Shown: positions 1-8,400, counted from the first letter of the stretch. The stretch: 18,580 bases of DNA from JAFGBZ01 sp043817715 (GCA_043817715.1 JBDRGO010000070.1:1-18580), one strand, 5' to 3'. The notes: a model not told the origin generated them from the sequence alone. Made by a program: numbers and translations.

Positions 1-46
1 TGCAGGACGCTTTTTTTGAATAAGAAACTCACATAAAAAAAATCCG

Positions 47-78
47 CACCGGAAATCTGCTTCAGTTTTCTTTTTATT
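47..78 (+). promoter_or_regulatory. Promoter with shared upstream box, GNAT gene
   Basis: CACCGGAAATCTGC (47-60) is followed after 10 nt by TTTTTATT (71-78), which starts exactly 30 nt before the ATG at 101. The same box, the same TATA-like octamer and the same spacings precede the exonuclease gene at 14434. The position just upstream of the TATA/BRE region suits an archaeal activator site. This is inferred from two copies only. The stretch 1-46 holds nothing else I recognise. Confidence 0.5.
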
Positions 79-100
79 CTCATTTTTTCATGTTTTTTTC

Positions 101-673
101 ATGCAGGAAGAATTCCTTTCAGAGAATATTGAAATCATTGAGTTAGGCGATTCAACAAGCAAATTCATTGAAGGGTTTGAATGCGCTATTCCTGAATTAG
201 AGAATTTTTTGAAGGAGGATGCATTGCATCAGATGAAGGAATCAGTCAACAGGACTTTTTTGTGGATGTCGAGAAATGAAAGGAAATTAATCGGATATAT
301 CGCGATTTGCGCTGATGCAATCAGTTTGGATAAAATCAGAAAAGAGGAAATGGCTAAATTGAGAATCCATTACAAGTCATTGCCTGCATTGAAAATCTGC
401 AGAATGGGGGTAAGAAAGGGCTTGGAAGGGAAAAGGATTGGAACAAAAATGATTGCTTTTGCTATCAGGCGCGCGTTAAAAATCAATGCTGAAAGTGCCT
501 GCAGGTTCATTACGGTTGATTCAAAAAACGATGAAGAACTTCCTGAACACTTAAAGCCGTTAAGATTTTACAAAAAAACGGGTTTTCGGGAATTAAAAAC
601 AAAAGAAAAAACCAACACTGTTCATTTGTTCAGGGACTTGATTTCAATAATTAAGGAGGAATCTAAACGCTGA
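101..673 (+). CDS. GNAT-family N-acetyltransferase, TacT-like
   Basis: Predicted to transfer an acetyl group from acetyl-CoA to an amine. The 190-residue protein shows the GNAT core: a strand IGYIAIC (64-70), the acetyl-CoA loop region EGKRIGTKMIAFAIRRAL (109-126) and a C-terminal FYKKTGF (146-152), whose Tyr147 is the likely general acid. The early FEC.IPELENFLKEDAL segment resembles the start of TacT/AtaT-type GNAT toxins, which acetylate charged aminoacyl-tRNAs. That subfamily assignment is a resemblance from memory. One glycine of the usual Q-G-x-G-x-G loop is replaced by Arg112. The start at 101 is favoured because a TATA-like box lies 30 nt upstream; no ribosome binding site is seen. 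The 3' end overlaps the convergent small gene by 11 nt. The substrate could instead be a protein N-terminus or a metabolite. Confidence 0.75.
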   Translation: MQEEFLSENIEIIELGDSTSKFIEGFECAIPELENFLKEDALHQMKESVNRTFLWMSRNERKLIGYIAICADAISLDKIRKEEMAKLRIHYKSLPALKICRMGVRKGLEGKRIGTKMIAFAIRRALKINAESACRFITVDSKNDEELPEHLKPLRFYKKTGFRELKTKEKTNTVHLFRDLISIIKEESKR

Positions 674-821
674 ACAATTTCTTGTTTTCATGGATTAATT
701 TAATCAATTCCTTGTCTGAATTGCTTAGCTTGGAATTTTTTTCTCTTCTGCGCATAACGCCAATAAAATCAATTGCTTCCTGCCCGGTCAAAGTCGGGGT
801 AGCACGAATGGGTTTAGCCAT
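663..821 (-). CDS. Small conserved-type protein, possible antitoxin
   Basis: The frame is open further upstream, but the ATG at 819-821 (MAKPIRATPTLTGQEAIDFI...) is the likely start: a TATA-like box lies 24 nt ahead of it and the upstream residues look non-coding. The product is 52 residues with no transmembrane segment. A Pro/Thr-rich N-terminal arm is followed by a G-x-x-A-x-x-F helix and a charged helical tail. Small proteins opening with this kind of K-P-I-x-x-T-P-x-L-x-G-x-x-A-x-x-F pattern are, as I recall, found beside toxin-like genes, but I cannot name a family with certainty. It converges on the GNAT gene and overlaps it by 11 nt, so an antitoxin role is a hypothesis. Most toxin-antitoxin pairs are co-directional, which argues for caution. 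Confidence 0.6.
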   Translation of the reverse strand: MAKPIRATPTLTGQEAIDFIGVMRRREKNSKLSNSDKELIKLIHENKKLFSV

Positions 822-840
822 AAAAAAACACTTTATCCAA

Positions 841-849
841 TTATAATTT
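841..849 (-). promoter_or_regulatory. TATA-like box for small protein gene
   Basis: Read on the minus strand this is AAATTATAA, centred about 24 nt before the ATG at 821. This fits a leaderless archaeal transcript and supports the downstream start over longer open-frame alternatives. Confidence 0.4.
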
Positions 850-941
850 AATGCAAATATTAATTTAAACCAGATGTTTGAATTAACCTTGCTCAGGCAA
901 AATTCTGCAATAAAATGGTTCAAACTGTCAATTCAGTTCCC

Positions 942-1781
942 TCAATTTTTTTCAGAATACAATTCATTTGATTTCTTCCAAACCAAATCCATTTCATCCA
1001 TTAAATCAATTATTCTTTGTTTTTCTTTTTTTAATCCTTTCCAGTCCAATGCAATGAATTCAATTGATTCTTTTGATTTATCAATTGCCTGCTGCAAAAG
1101 TTCTTTATTTAAATTTGGAAGAGCATACAAAGGACAAATATGCGTAGTGCAATAATCACTCTTTTCAAGCAAACGATTAAATGACGGAGCATAATGTCCT
1201 CCGCCTAAACCAATCACTGCTTTTTGTTTTTCATTTATTTTTGAAGAATTCAAAACACATTCAATAATTGCTTTTGCTCCTGATTCATTATTCCATCCTT
1301 TTTCATTTGAACCAAGTTCAATGAACACATTCGGCTTTTCTAAAAACGGACCATGATGCGATACTTCCAAAGAAACCTCGAATTCATTCAAAGAAAATTC
1401 TTCTTTTCTTTTCAATAAATCCAAGTAATATGACTTTATCAGCGAACCATAAGTCGGAGTTAAACAAAAATCCTTTCCGCCGAATTCTGCTTTTCCCCAA
1501 TTGCCGGGGGCATGAACAGTTAAAGAAGGAGTTCCAACTTTTGAAGCATGCTTTGAAAGAAAAATAATTACATCACAAGGCACTTTGTTTACATAATCAG
1601 CAAATATTTGTTTTTCATTAATTAAAAATAAATTAAATTCATTTTCCTTGATTTTTTTTTCAAAAACTTTGTTTGAATCAAATTCTTTATTTGTTTCCTT
1701 GAATTTATATTCATTCAATAATTTTTCATAAATATTCATTCCTGCTTTATCTGTTTTTGAAACGATTAATGCATATTTCAT
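942..1781 (-). CDS. dtdA: D-aminoacyl-tRNA deacylase, archaeal type
   Basis: Hydrolyses the ester bond between D-amino acids and tRNA, a cytosolic quality-control step that stops D-residues entering proteins. The 279-residue length is normal for the DtdA/GEK1 family of archaea and plants. Recognisable blocks in order are IIFLSKHAS (72-80), TVHAPGNWG (88-96), an EVSHHGP block (139-145) with paired histidines, IELGSNEKGW (154-163) and GLGGGHYAPSFN (191-202). The histidines and conserved glutamate are the expected metal-binding and catalytic residues. A TATA-like box 25 nt before the ATG indicates its own leaderless transcript. It is unrelated to bacterial DTD1, so it also marks the window as archaeal. 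The product call is secure. Confidence 0.93.
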   Translation of the reverse strand: MKYALIVSKTDKAGMNIYEKLLNEYKFKETNKEFDSNKVFEKKIKENEFNLFLINEKQIFADYVNKVPCDVIIFLSKHASKVGTPSLTVHAPGNWGKAEFGGKDFCLTPTYGSLIKSYYLDLLKRKEEFSLNEFEVSLEVSHHGPFLEKPNVFIELGSNEKGWNNESGAKAIIECVLNSSKINEKQKAVIGLGGGHYAPSFNRLLEKSDYCTTHICPLYALPNLNKELLQQAIDKSKESIEFIALDWKGLKKEKQRIIDLMDEMDLVWKKSNELYSEKN

Positions 1782-1800
1782 GAAAAAGAAGGCAGAAGAA

Positions 1801-1811
1801 AAGAATAAAAG
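1801..1811 (-). promoter_or_regulatory. TATA-like box for dtdA
   Basis: The minus strand reads CTTTTATTCTT, centred about 25 nt upstream of the dtdA ATG within a long pyrimidine-rich tract. No Shine-Dalgarno sequence is present, so leaderless expression is inferred. Confidence 0.4.
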
Positions 1812-1867
1812 AAGGATGAAAACAAAAAGAAAAAGATAAAATCTGAAAGAAAAAAAATTTAATTAAT

Positions 1868-2335
1868 TCAATTCTCAAATTTGTCTTTTAATTCAACCAA
1901 AACCTCTTCAATCTGCTCCAAGGAATTATTGATTTCTTTTTTCATGTTTTCCTGAAAACCTGACCTTAAATCGGTTTTTTCAGCATGAGGGCTTGCGCAG
2001 AAAGAGTATTTCAGTTTCTTTGATTCAATTAATTTAACATCCTTTAATCTTTTCAGATGATAACGCAGTAATTTATCGGAAATTCCTTTTTTTTCATCAT
2101 TCAAAAAAAGCATTAATTCATTTGAAGTAGGATTAGTTTTTTTAGTGAACTGCATGTGAAACAATGCTTCCAGTACATCCAATAAACTTGACCTGCTTTC
2201 ACCAGGAGAAATTAATCCAAGTGACAATGCAAGCCATCTCAGCATTGAACGTTTAGTTAATTTAACCTGCGGAGGTAAATCCATTAAACGAATAGTAAAA
2301 TTGCTTCTAACTAATTCAGCTTCAGGAAAATCCAT
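1868..2335 (-). CDS. Winged helix-turn-helix DNA-binding protein
   Basis: A soluble 155-residue protein. A conserved-looking block (MLRWLALSLGLISPG, 31-45) leads into a helix, then a winged-HTH-like region at about 68-113: NPTSNELMLFLND, then ISDKLLRYHLKRLKDVKLIE as the recognition helix, then a short wing KKLKYSF. The C-terminal 25 residues form a charged helix, likely for dimerisation. The fold and arrangement suggest a transcriptional regulator of the ArsR/MarR-like superfamily; I do not recognise the subfamily or its target. It lies between dtdA (86 nt downstream) and the radical SAM gene (58 nt upstream), all on the minus strand, but has its own TATA-like box. Autoregulation or control of the neighbours is possible but not shown. 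Confidence 0.65.
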   Translation of the reverse strand: MDFPEAELVRSNFTIRLMDLPPQVKLTKRSMLRWLALSLGLISPGESRSSLLDVLEALFHMQFTKKTNPTSNELMLFLNDEKKGISDKLLRYHLKRLKDVKLIESKKLKYSFCASPHAEKTDLRSGFQENMKKEINNSLEQIEEVLVELKDKFEN

Positions 2336-2357
2336 GTAAAAAGAATGTTAATTTTCC

Positions 2358-2376
2358 TTAATAAATCTTTGTTTCG
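2358..2376 (-). promoter_or_regulatory. BRE/TATA-like promoter for wHTH gene
   Basis: On the minus strand a purine-rich BRE-like stretch (CCGAAACAAAG) runs into ATTTATTAA, centred about 27 nt before the ATG at 2335. It is one of the clearest archaeal-style promoters in the window. Confidence 0.5.
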
Positions 2377-2393
2377 GAAAAAAAGTATTAGAA

Positions 2394-4139
2394 TTACGTA
2401 TTTGATTTTCTTTTAATTGCTTGAATTGCGTTTTGTTTTATTTTAGGTTTGATTTTTTCATCTTGTTCAATAAGCCTTAAAAAAAATGCCAGATTCTGTT
2501 GAATAATTCCTGTACTGGTTCCGGGTTCTTTTTTTCTGTTTCTGGTTAATGCTTCCAAAACATCTGCTATTTCCTGCCCGTTTTGGAAATTCTGAAAATG
2601 ATTATCCGCTATTTTATGCAAATAACTAAGCAAAATTTTGTCTCCGAGTGGGGGGGTAAGAACCAGCCTATGTTTTGGAATTTTTCTTTTTAAAGCTTCT
2701 TTTTCCAGAGCATCTGAAAAAACATGCAGAAATTCATTTGAAGCAGGAGTTATTTTCGGTTCCTTATGGAACGGAGTGAGCGTTCTTGTCTTGCTTGGCT
2801 CTGCGTTTTCAAATAATTCAGTTCCCTTAAACAAAGACACATTTAAACTCGGCCTAATAAAAGAAACATTGTTCAGGATTTCTTCCCGTCCATTTCTTAC
2901 CTTTCTTAGAACAGAAATTTTTCTGATTAAATCATCAACCATTTCAGCAGGAGTTGAATGCTGGTCAGACATTATTGAATAATGCTCAACTTTATCAAAA
3001 TTATCAGAAGTGTAATGAATTAATTCAGTTAAAAGTTTGTCAGAAATTTTTGGCTTTCCTAAGCGTTCCCTTAATGAAGGATTTAATGATTCAGTGCCTA
3101 AAGCAAAAGAACGGAAATTTGCAGATTTGAGTTCTTTAATAATTTGTTTATCAATAACTCTTACTGGCTTTCCGTTTCTTCTGACTAAAGCAGTTAAATC
3201 AATTGGGTTTGTCTGAAAACTGAAAGCAAATCTTTTATGCAGATTATTTTCTCTTATAAGTTTTAAAAGCCCTTTTCTTTCCCCTTCGGTTTTTCCATAT
3301 GGGTTTCCAAGAAGCCTTTTTTTGTTTGCAATAAAATTGTCGTCATCAAAGCTAATTAAGTTTATTCTTCTGTCTTTAGCCAGTTTAAGAAACAGGTTAA
3401 TAACTGATTCATTTGAATAATGCCTGAATTGATTTCCATGAATTTCTGCACAAAACCTGCAGCCATGCGGACAGCCTCTTTGCGAAACCAAATCAACAGA
3501 TTCGTATTCAGGACTTTTTACAAAAGCAATGCCGAATTTATCCATTTCCTGCTGTGAAGGCCTTTCAGCCTTGCCTTCTTTTCCGAATTTCCCCTGCAAT
3601 TCAATTTTTCCATTATTTACAATTATTAATCCATGAACCTTCTCCAATTCATTTCTTTCAGCAGGAGAAATTTTTTTCCTGAAGAATTTATCCAATAAAG
3701 AAAACAAATTAGGGTTACTCAAACTGTTTTCTGCTTCTGCCCCGAAAACAACAAATTTTTTTGCGCCATTGCATAAAAAATTCGCCAGCTCTTTTGCATC
3801 AGTTAAGGCAGCAGGCCCTCCCAAAACAGGAATTTTTTCAGGGTGCTTTCTATTCAATGCCATTAAAAGAACCATTGAATGCACAACATCATCAGAGGAA
3901 ACGCTGAATCCTATAAATTTTGCATCCTTTCTTTTAGCAATATGGCTTAAACATCTGCCTGCATTTTTATAGTGAATTTTCCTGTCAAAAACAAAAGCTG
4001 TTGCATCACTGCTTTTATTTATTACAGTTCTTACAGCCCTTAAACTAGTGCTTCCGAAAACAGATCTTTTATACTCTTTAACCGGAACCGGAAAAAGCAG
4101 GACTTTATGTTTTTTAGGCAAACCCATGAAAGAATACAT
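2394..4139 (-). CDS. Radical SAM protein with B12-binding-like N-terminus
   Basis: A 581-residue protein predicted to bind a [4Fe-4S] cluster and cleave S-adenosylmethionine. Cys223, Cys227 and Cys230 in RGCPHGCRFC form the CxxxCxxC cluster motif. Residues about 10-190 resemble the Rossmann-like cobalamin-binding domain of B12-type radical SAM enzymes, including FIGFSVSSDD (75-84) and a VLGGPA turn (105-110). No clear DxHxxG cobalt ligand is visible, so cobalamin may not be bound. After the cluster, the barrel shows ISFDDDNFI (262-270), where aspartates fit the strand 2 region, and FALGTESLN (345-353). The last 150 residues are helical and basic with no family I recognise. The substrate is unknown; methyl transfer or methylthiolation are the usual roles of such architectures. 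The start may instead be Met5 (4127). Confidence 0.75.
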   Translation of the reverse strand: MYSFMGLPKKHKVLLFPVPVKEYKRSVFGSTSLRAVRTVINKSSDATAFVFDRKIHYKNAGRCLSHIAKRKDAKFIGFSVSSDDVVHSMVLLMALNRKHPEKIPVLGGPAALTDAKELANFLCNGAKKFVVFGAEAENSLSNPNLFSLLDKFFRKKISPAERNELEKVHGLIIVNNGKIELQGKFGKEGKAERPSQQEMDKFGIAFVKSPEYESVDLVSQRGCPHGCRFCAEIHGNQFRHYSNESVINLFLKLAKDRRINLISFDDDNFIANKKRLLGNPYGKTEGERKGLLKLIRENNLHKRFAFSFQTNPIDLTALVRRNGKPVRVIDKQIIKELKSANFRSFALGTESLNPSLRERLGKPKISDKLLTELIHYTSDNFDKVEHYSIMSDQHSTPAEMVDDLIRKISVLRKVRNGREEILNNVSFIRPSLNVSLFKGTELFENAEPSKTRTLTPFHKEPKITPASNEFLHVFSDALEKEALKRKIPKHRLVLTPPLGDKILLSYLHKIADNHFQNFQNGQEIADVLEALTRNRKKEPGTSTGIIQQNLAFFLRLIEQDEKIKPKIKQNAIQAIKRKSNT

Positions 4140-4151
4140 GTAAACATTAAT

Positions 4152-4212
4152 TTAATTCTTGCTGAATTAATAACCGCAAACAGTATTAATTCTTGCTAAA
4201 AATAACTGCAAA
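4152..4212. repeat. Imperfect tandem repeat between tgt and radical SAM gene
   Basis: TTAATTCTTGCT at 4152-4163 recurs at 4186-4197. Each copy is followed by a similar stretch ending in ATAACnGCAAA, and a degraded third copy (TTTTTGCTGAATT) follows at about 4218-4230. The unit is about 34 bp. The repeat lies in the presumed promoter region of the radical SAM gene, with a TATA-like GGTTATTAA on the minus strand at 4167-4175. Confidence 0.5.
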
Positions 4213-4253
4213 ACCAATTTTTGCTGAATTCCTTCAAAACTGCCGGAATTGCT

Positions 4254-5360
4254 TTAAATGAATTCCTTCAAAAAGGAATGAAACTCCCCTTCATTAATTC
4301 TTTTCCTTGCTTCCTTAATCAAGGAATTTACATAAAACAAGTTATGGTATGCAAAGTAAGAGAAAACTGTTTCTTCTTTTGATTTCAGTAAATGCCTTAA
4401 GTAAGCACGGGAATGTTTTCTGCAAACAAAACAATCACAGTTTTCATCCAAAGGAGAAAAGTCTGCTACATAACATCTTTTTTCTATTTGGTAATTTCCT
4501 GAAGAATTGAATATATATCCATGCCTTGCGCCTTTTGTCGGAAAGCATGAATCAAAGCAGTCAATTCCATAAGAAATTGCTTCAAGCAAATCTTTTGGAG
4601 AACCTACTCCCATTAAATAACGCGGTTTTTCTTTCGGCAGAAATTCAACTGATTTCTTTATTATTGGAATCATTTCTTCCCTGCTTTCACCAATGCATAA
4701 TCCGCCTAAAGCATAACCATCAAAATTTAATTTCACTAATTCTTCCGAGCATTTTTTTCTTAAATCCAAATTCAGTCCGCCTTGAGCAATTGCGAATTTT
4801 AATTGATTTTTATTAATGCTGTTTTCTTTCATTTTCTCATGTTTTTCCTTGAATTCTTTCGCCCATTGCAAAGTATTTTTTACTGCCTCAATATGCTCTT
4901 TTTTTTCTTTATGCGGATGCCTTACATCATCCAAAACCATTGCAATATCTGAACCAATTTTTAACTGAATTTCCGCGCTTAACTGCGGAGTTAATAAAAT
5001 TTTGTCTCCATTAAATGGATCTTTTAATAGCACTCCTTTTTCAGTTAATTTCTGCAGAAAGCTTTCATTCAATAACTGGAATCCGCCTGAATCAGTGAAA
5101 ATTCCTTTTTTCCAATTAATGAATTCATGATATCCTTTTGCTTTTTTTATTACATCCAATCCAGGCCTTCTTGATAAAATAAATGAATTAGAAATAAAGC
5201 ATTCAAATCCAATTGATTCCAATTGCTCAAAATTAATCCATTTAACTGTTCCTTTTGTTGCAACAGGCATGAAAAACGGAGTCTGGATTTTGCCATGGGA
5301 AGTAATAAATTCCCCTGCACGCGCATTGGTTTTCTTGTCTTCTGCCTTTATTTTATACAT
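4254..5360 (-). CDS. tgt: tRNA-guanine transglycosylase, bacterial type
   Basis: Exchanges a guanine in tRNA for a 7-deazaguanine base. The 368-residue length and motifs match the bacterial/queuine type, not the archaeosine enzyme, which is longer and carries a PUA domain. Asp90 in FTDSGGFQ is the expected general base and Asp270 in DCFDSCFPT the nucleophile. Zinc ligands Cys308, Cys310, Cys313 and His339 have the exact bacterial spacing. The base-recognition loop reads GGLCIGE (219-225). The segment that is usually DEC in bacteria is DDV (144-146) here, as I recall it is in eukaryotic QTRT1. The predicted target is G34 of GUN-anticodon tRNAs. A TATA-like box lies 25 nt before the ATG, and the gene diverges from ppsA. 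No other queuosine gene is in the window, so salvage of an imported base is possible. Confidence 0.9.
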   Translation of the reverse strand: MYKIKAEDKKTNARAGEFITSHGKIQTPFFMPVATKGTVKWINFEQLESIGFECFISNSFILSRRPGLDVIKKAKGYHEFINWKKGIFTDSGGFQLLNESFLQKLTEKGVLLKDPFNGDKILLTPQLSAEIQLKIGSDIAMVLDDVRHPHKEKKEHIEAVKNTLQWAKEFKEKHEKMKENSINKNQLKFAIAQGGLNLDLRKKCSEELVKLNFDGYALGGLCIGESREEMIPIIKKSVEFLPKEKPRYLMGVGSPKDLLEAISYGIDCFDSCFPTKGARHGYIFNSSGNYQIEKRCYVADFSPLDENCDCFVCRKHSRAYLRHLLKSKEETVFSYFAYHNLFYVNSLIKEARKRINEGEFHSFLKEFI

Positions 5361-5380
5361 TAAGTGATTATTGAACCCAT

Positions 5381-5390
5381 AATATTAAAA
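5381..5390 (-). promoter_or_regulatory. TATA-like box for tgt
   Basis: The minus strand reads TTTTAATATT, centred 25 nt before the tgt ATG at 5360, consistent with a leaderless transcript diverging from ppsA. Confidence 0.45.
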
Positions 5391-5437
5391 GCAATTAATT
5401 CTTTTATTTTTCATCTTTGCGGGGTTGATGGATTGAA

Positions 5438-5490
5438 TTTAAATTTTTTAGAAAAATTTAAAATATTTAAATCCAGGGAGGGATTTAAAT
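5438..5490 (+). promoter_or_regulatory. Two dyads and strong RBS before ppsA
   Basis: A perfect 11-bp inverted repeat, TTTAAATTTTT / AAAAATTTAAA (5438-5448 and 5452-5462), sits around a 3-nt centre. Just after it comes a perfect 10-bp inverted repeat, ATTTAAATCC / GGATTTAAAT (5465-5474 and 5481-5490), whose loop and right arm contain the ribosome binding site GGGAGGG (5476-5482) and the first two bases of the ATG. In RNA the second dyad would hide the start. In DNA both could be operator sites overlapping A/T-rich core promoter elements. Confidence 0.55.
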
Positions 5491-8400
5491 GAAGAAAGAA
5501 TTTATTTTATGGTTTAATGAAATCGGAATAAAGGACATTCCAAGTGTCGGCGGAAAAAATGCTTCTTTAGGGGAAATGTATTCTAATTTGAACTCCAAAG
5601 GAGTTAATGTTCCAAATGGCTTTGCAATAACTGCTTATGCCTATGATTATTTGCTGGATAAAAGCGGGTTAAAAAAAGAAATCAAATCAATCCTGAAAGG
5701 ACTGGACACGCATGACATGGATAATCTTTCAAGCAGGGGAAATCAAATAAGAACGTTAATCAGGAATGCTTATTTTCCTGAAGAATTAAGGCAGGCAATT
5801 ATTTCATCCTACAAAAAATTAAGCAGGGAATACAGTTCAGAACACACTGATGTGGCAGTACGTTCAAGCGCTACAGCAGAGGACTTGCCTGATGCAAGCT
5901 TTGCAGGGCAGCAGGAAACTTATCTGAATATTGTCGGGGAAAGGGCTTTGATTGATGCCTGCAGGAAATGCTTTGCCTCATTATTTACTGACAGGGCAAT
6001 CAGTTACCGCGAAGACAAAAAATTCAATCACTTTGATGTTTCTCTGTCAATTGCAGTGCAGAAAATGGTTCGGGCAGACCATGCTTCCAGCGGAGTGATT
6101 TTTTCAATTGATTCAGAAACAGGTTTTGAAAACGCAGTATTAATTACTGGAGCATATGGTTTAGGAGAAACAGTTGTTCAAGGAAAAGTAAACACAGATG
6201 AATTTTATGTATTTAAACCAACATTAAAAAAAGGATTTAAACCGATTTTGAAAAAATCATTAGGTTCAAAAAAAATCAAAATGATTTATGATTCAACAGG
6301 AAATAAGGAAACAAAAATTGTTTTAGTGGATAAAAAAGAAAGAAAAAAATTCATTTTATCAGATAATGAAATTTTAAAACTTGCAGAATGGACTTGTATT
6401 ATTGAAGACCATTATTCAAAGAAAAAAAAGAAATTAACTCCAATGGATATTGAATGGGCTAAAGACGGAGTAACAGGAAAATTATTTATTGTTCAGGCAA
6501 GGCCTGAAACAGTTCATTCACAAAAAAATAAAGCAGTTTTAGAAAAATTCAGGTTAAAGGAACAGGGAAAAATATTAGTTAAAGGTAAAAGCGTCGGAGA
6601 AAGAATTGGACAAGGAAAAGCAAACATAATAATGGATGTAAAAGACATCAGGGATTTCAAGGAAGGTGAAATTCTTGTAACTGAAATGACTGACCCTGAC
6701 TGGGAACCAATAATGAAAAAATCAGCAGGAATTGTAACTGAAAAAGGCTCAAGAACATGTTTTGATGGAAATACAAAAATTTTAACAAACCAAGGTTTTA
6801 TGACTTTAGAAGAAATTCATGAAAAAGGTACTGAAGGCTTGCTAACTCTTTCATTTAATATTAAAACAAAGAAAACTGAATGGAAACCAGTTCTCGCATC
6901 TATGAAAAGAAAAAAAGAAAGAATCAAAATAAGTGTTTCTCAAACAGGAAAAATAAAAGATAATACTCTTATTTTAACTCCAAACCATAAAATGATTAAT
7001 ATAAGGAATTCTGAAATTGTCACAACAGAAATTCAAGAAATACTTAAAGAAAAAGAAATGCTTTGTGTTGCTCAAAAAATACCTTCTATTAACCAGTCTT
7101 CAGAAAAAGACAACAAACTAGCTTATCTTTTAGGAGGAATAATGACCGATGGTTCGATTTACCAAAGTAAAAGTTCCAACGAAGTACAATTTATTCAAAA
7201 AAACATTCCTGAAAAAGAAGAATTTATTAATTATATGAATTCTTGCATGACAACAGTTTATAATAAATCATTTGTTCCGTTTGAAAAAAAAGTTTCTTCC
7301 GGGTTTATTAGAGGTAAAAAAGTTGAAGAGCAAGCAATGGCATATAGATTATATTCAAAACAAATAGCTCATGAAATGTTTGAAGAAAAACAACAAATAA
7401 CTAAAACATTATTGAATGGCGATTTAGAGTTAGCCTATAACTTTTTAGGAGGAGTCATTGATGGAGATGGCTGCTTTTACAACAACAGAATACACATATA
7501 TGTTTCAAGTGAACACTTGCTTGAAGCAATAATGGTTGCATGCTTAAGAATAGGCACACTCCCTAACATAAGTAAAAACAGAACAATTAATCATGTGAGT
7601 ATTGTGGAAAAAAAAGAAGAAATACTTAAATATACTAAAAGAGTGAAAGGAAAAACAAGAGAAAGGATTATAGGGACAAGATTTTTTTCAGCAAAACAAA
7701 TATTTAATGAAAACATAAAAGGAAAAATTAATGATTGGAAAAATAAAAATCTTTTAATTGGAGAAAAACAATTAAACAAAATTCAAGATCCTAAAATAAA
7801 GTCCATTATTGAAAGCGACATAAGAATGCTTAGAGTAACAGATAACCAAGAAAAAAATGAAGGGAATGTATTCAATATTACTGTTGAAGACAATCACAAT
7901 TATTTAGTTTTCACTAAAAAACTAACTCCATTAATTGTTTGCAATTGTCATGCCGCAATAATTTCAAGGGAATTGAATATTCCATGCATTGTTGGAGCAG
8001 AAAATGCCACAAAAAAAATTCCTGACAATAAAGAAATCACAATTGACTGCTCTTCAGGGGAAGATGGAATTATTTATGAAGGATTATTAAAATTTGAAGT
8101 TGAAAAGCATGAATTAGGAAAATTTCCTGAAACCAGAACAAAAATCATGCTTAATTTGGCTTCTCCGGAACAGGCATTTGAAAAAAGCTTTCTGCCAAGC
8201 AAAGGAATTGGTTTAGCAAGAATGGAATTCATAATAAACAACCATATTCAGGTGCATCCGAATGCATTAATTCAGTTCAATAAATTAAAGGACGCAAAAT
8301 TAAAGAAAAAAATAAATGAATTGACTTTCGGATACAAAGACAAAAAAGAATTTTTTGTTGATAAATTAGCGCAAGGAATTTCTATGCTTGCGGCGGCATT

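Noticed and set aside
874..1155. Plus-strand open frame of 93 codons opposite the 3' part of dtdA
   Set aside because: It is antisense to a well-supported gene, and its Phe/Ser-rich composition is that expected from the complement of Lys/Glu codons.
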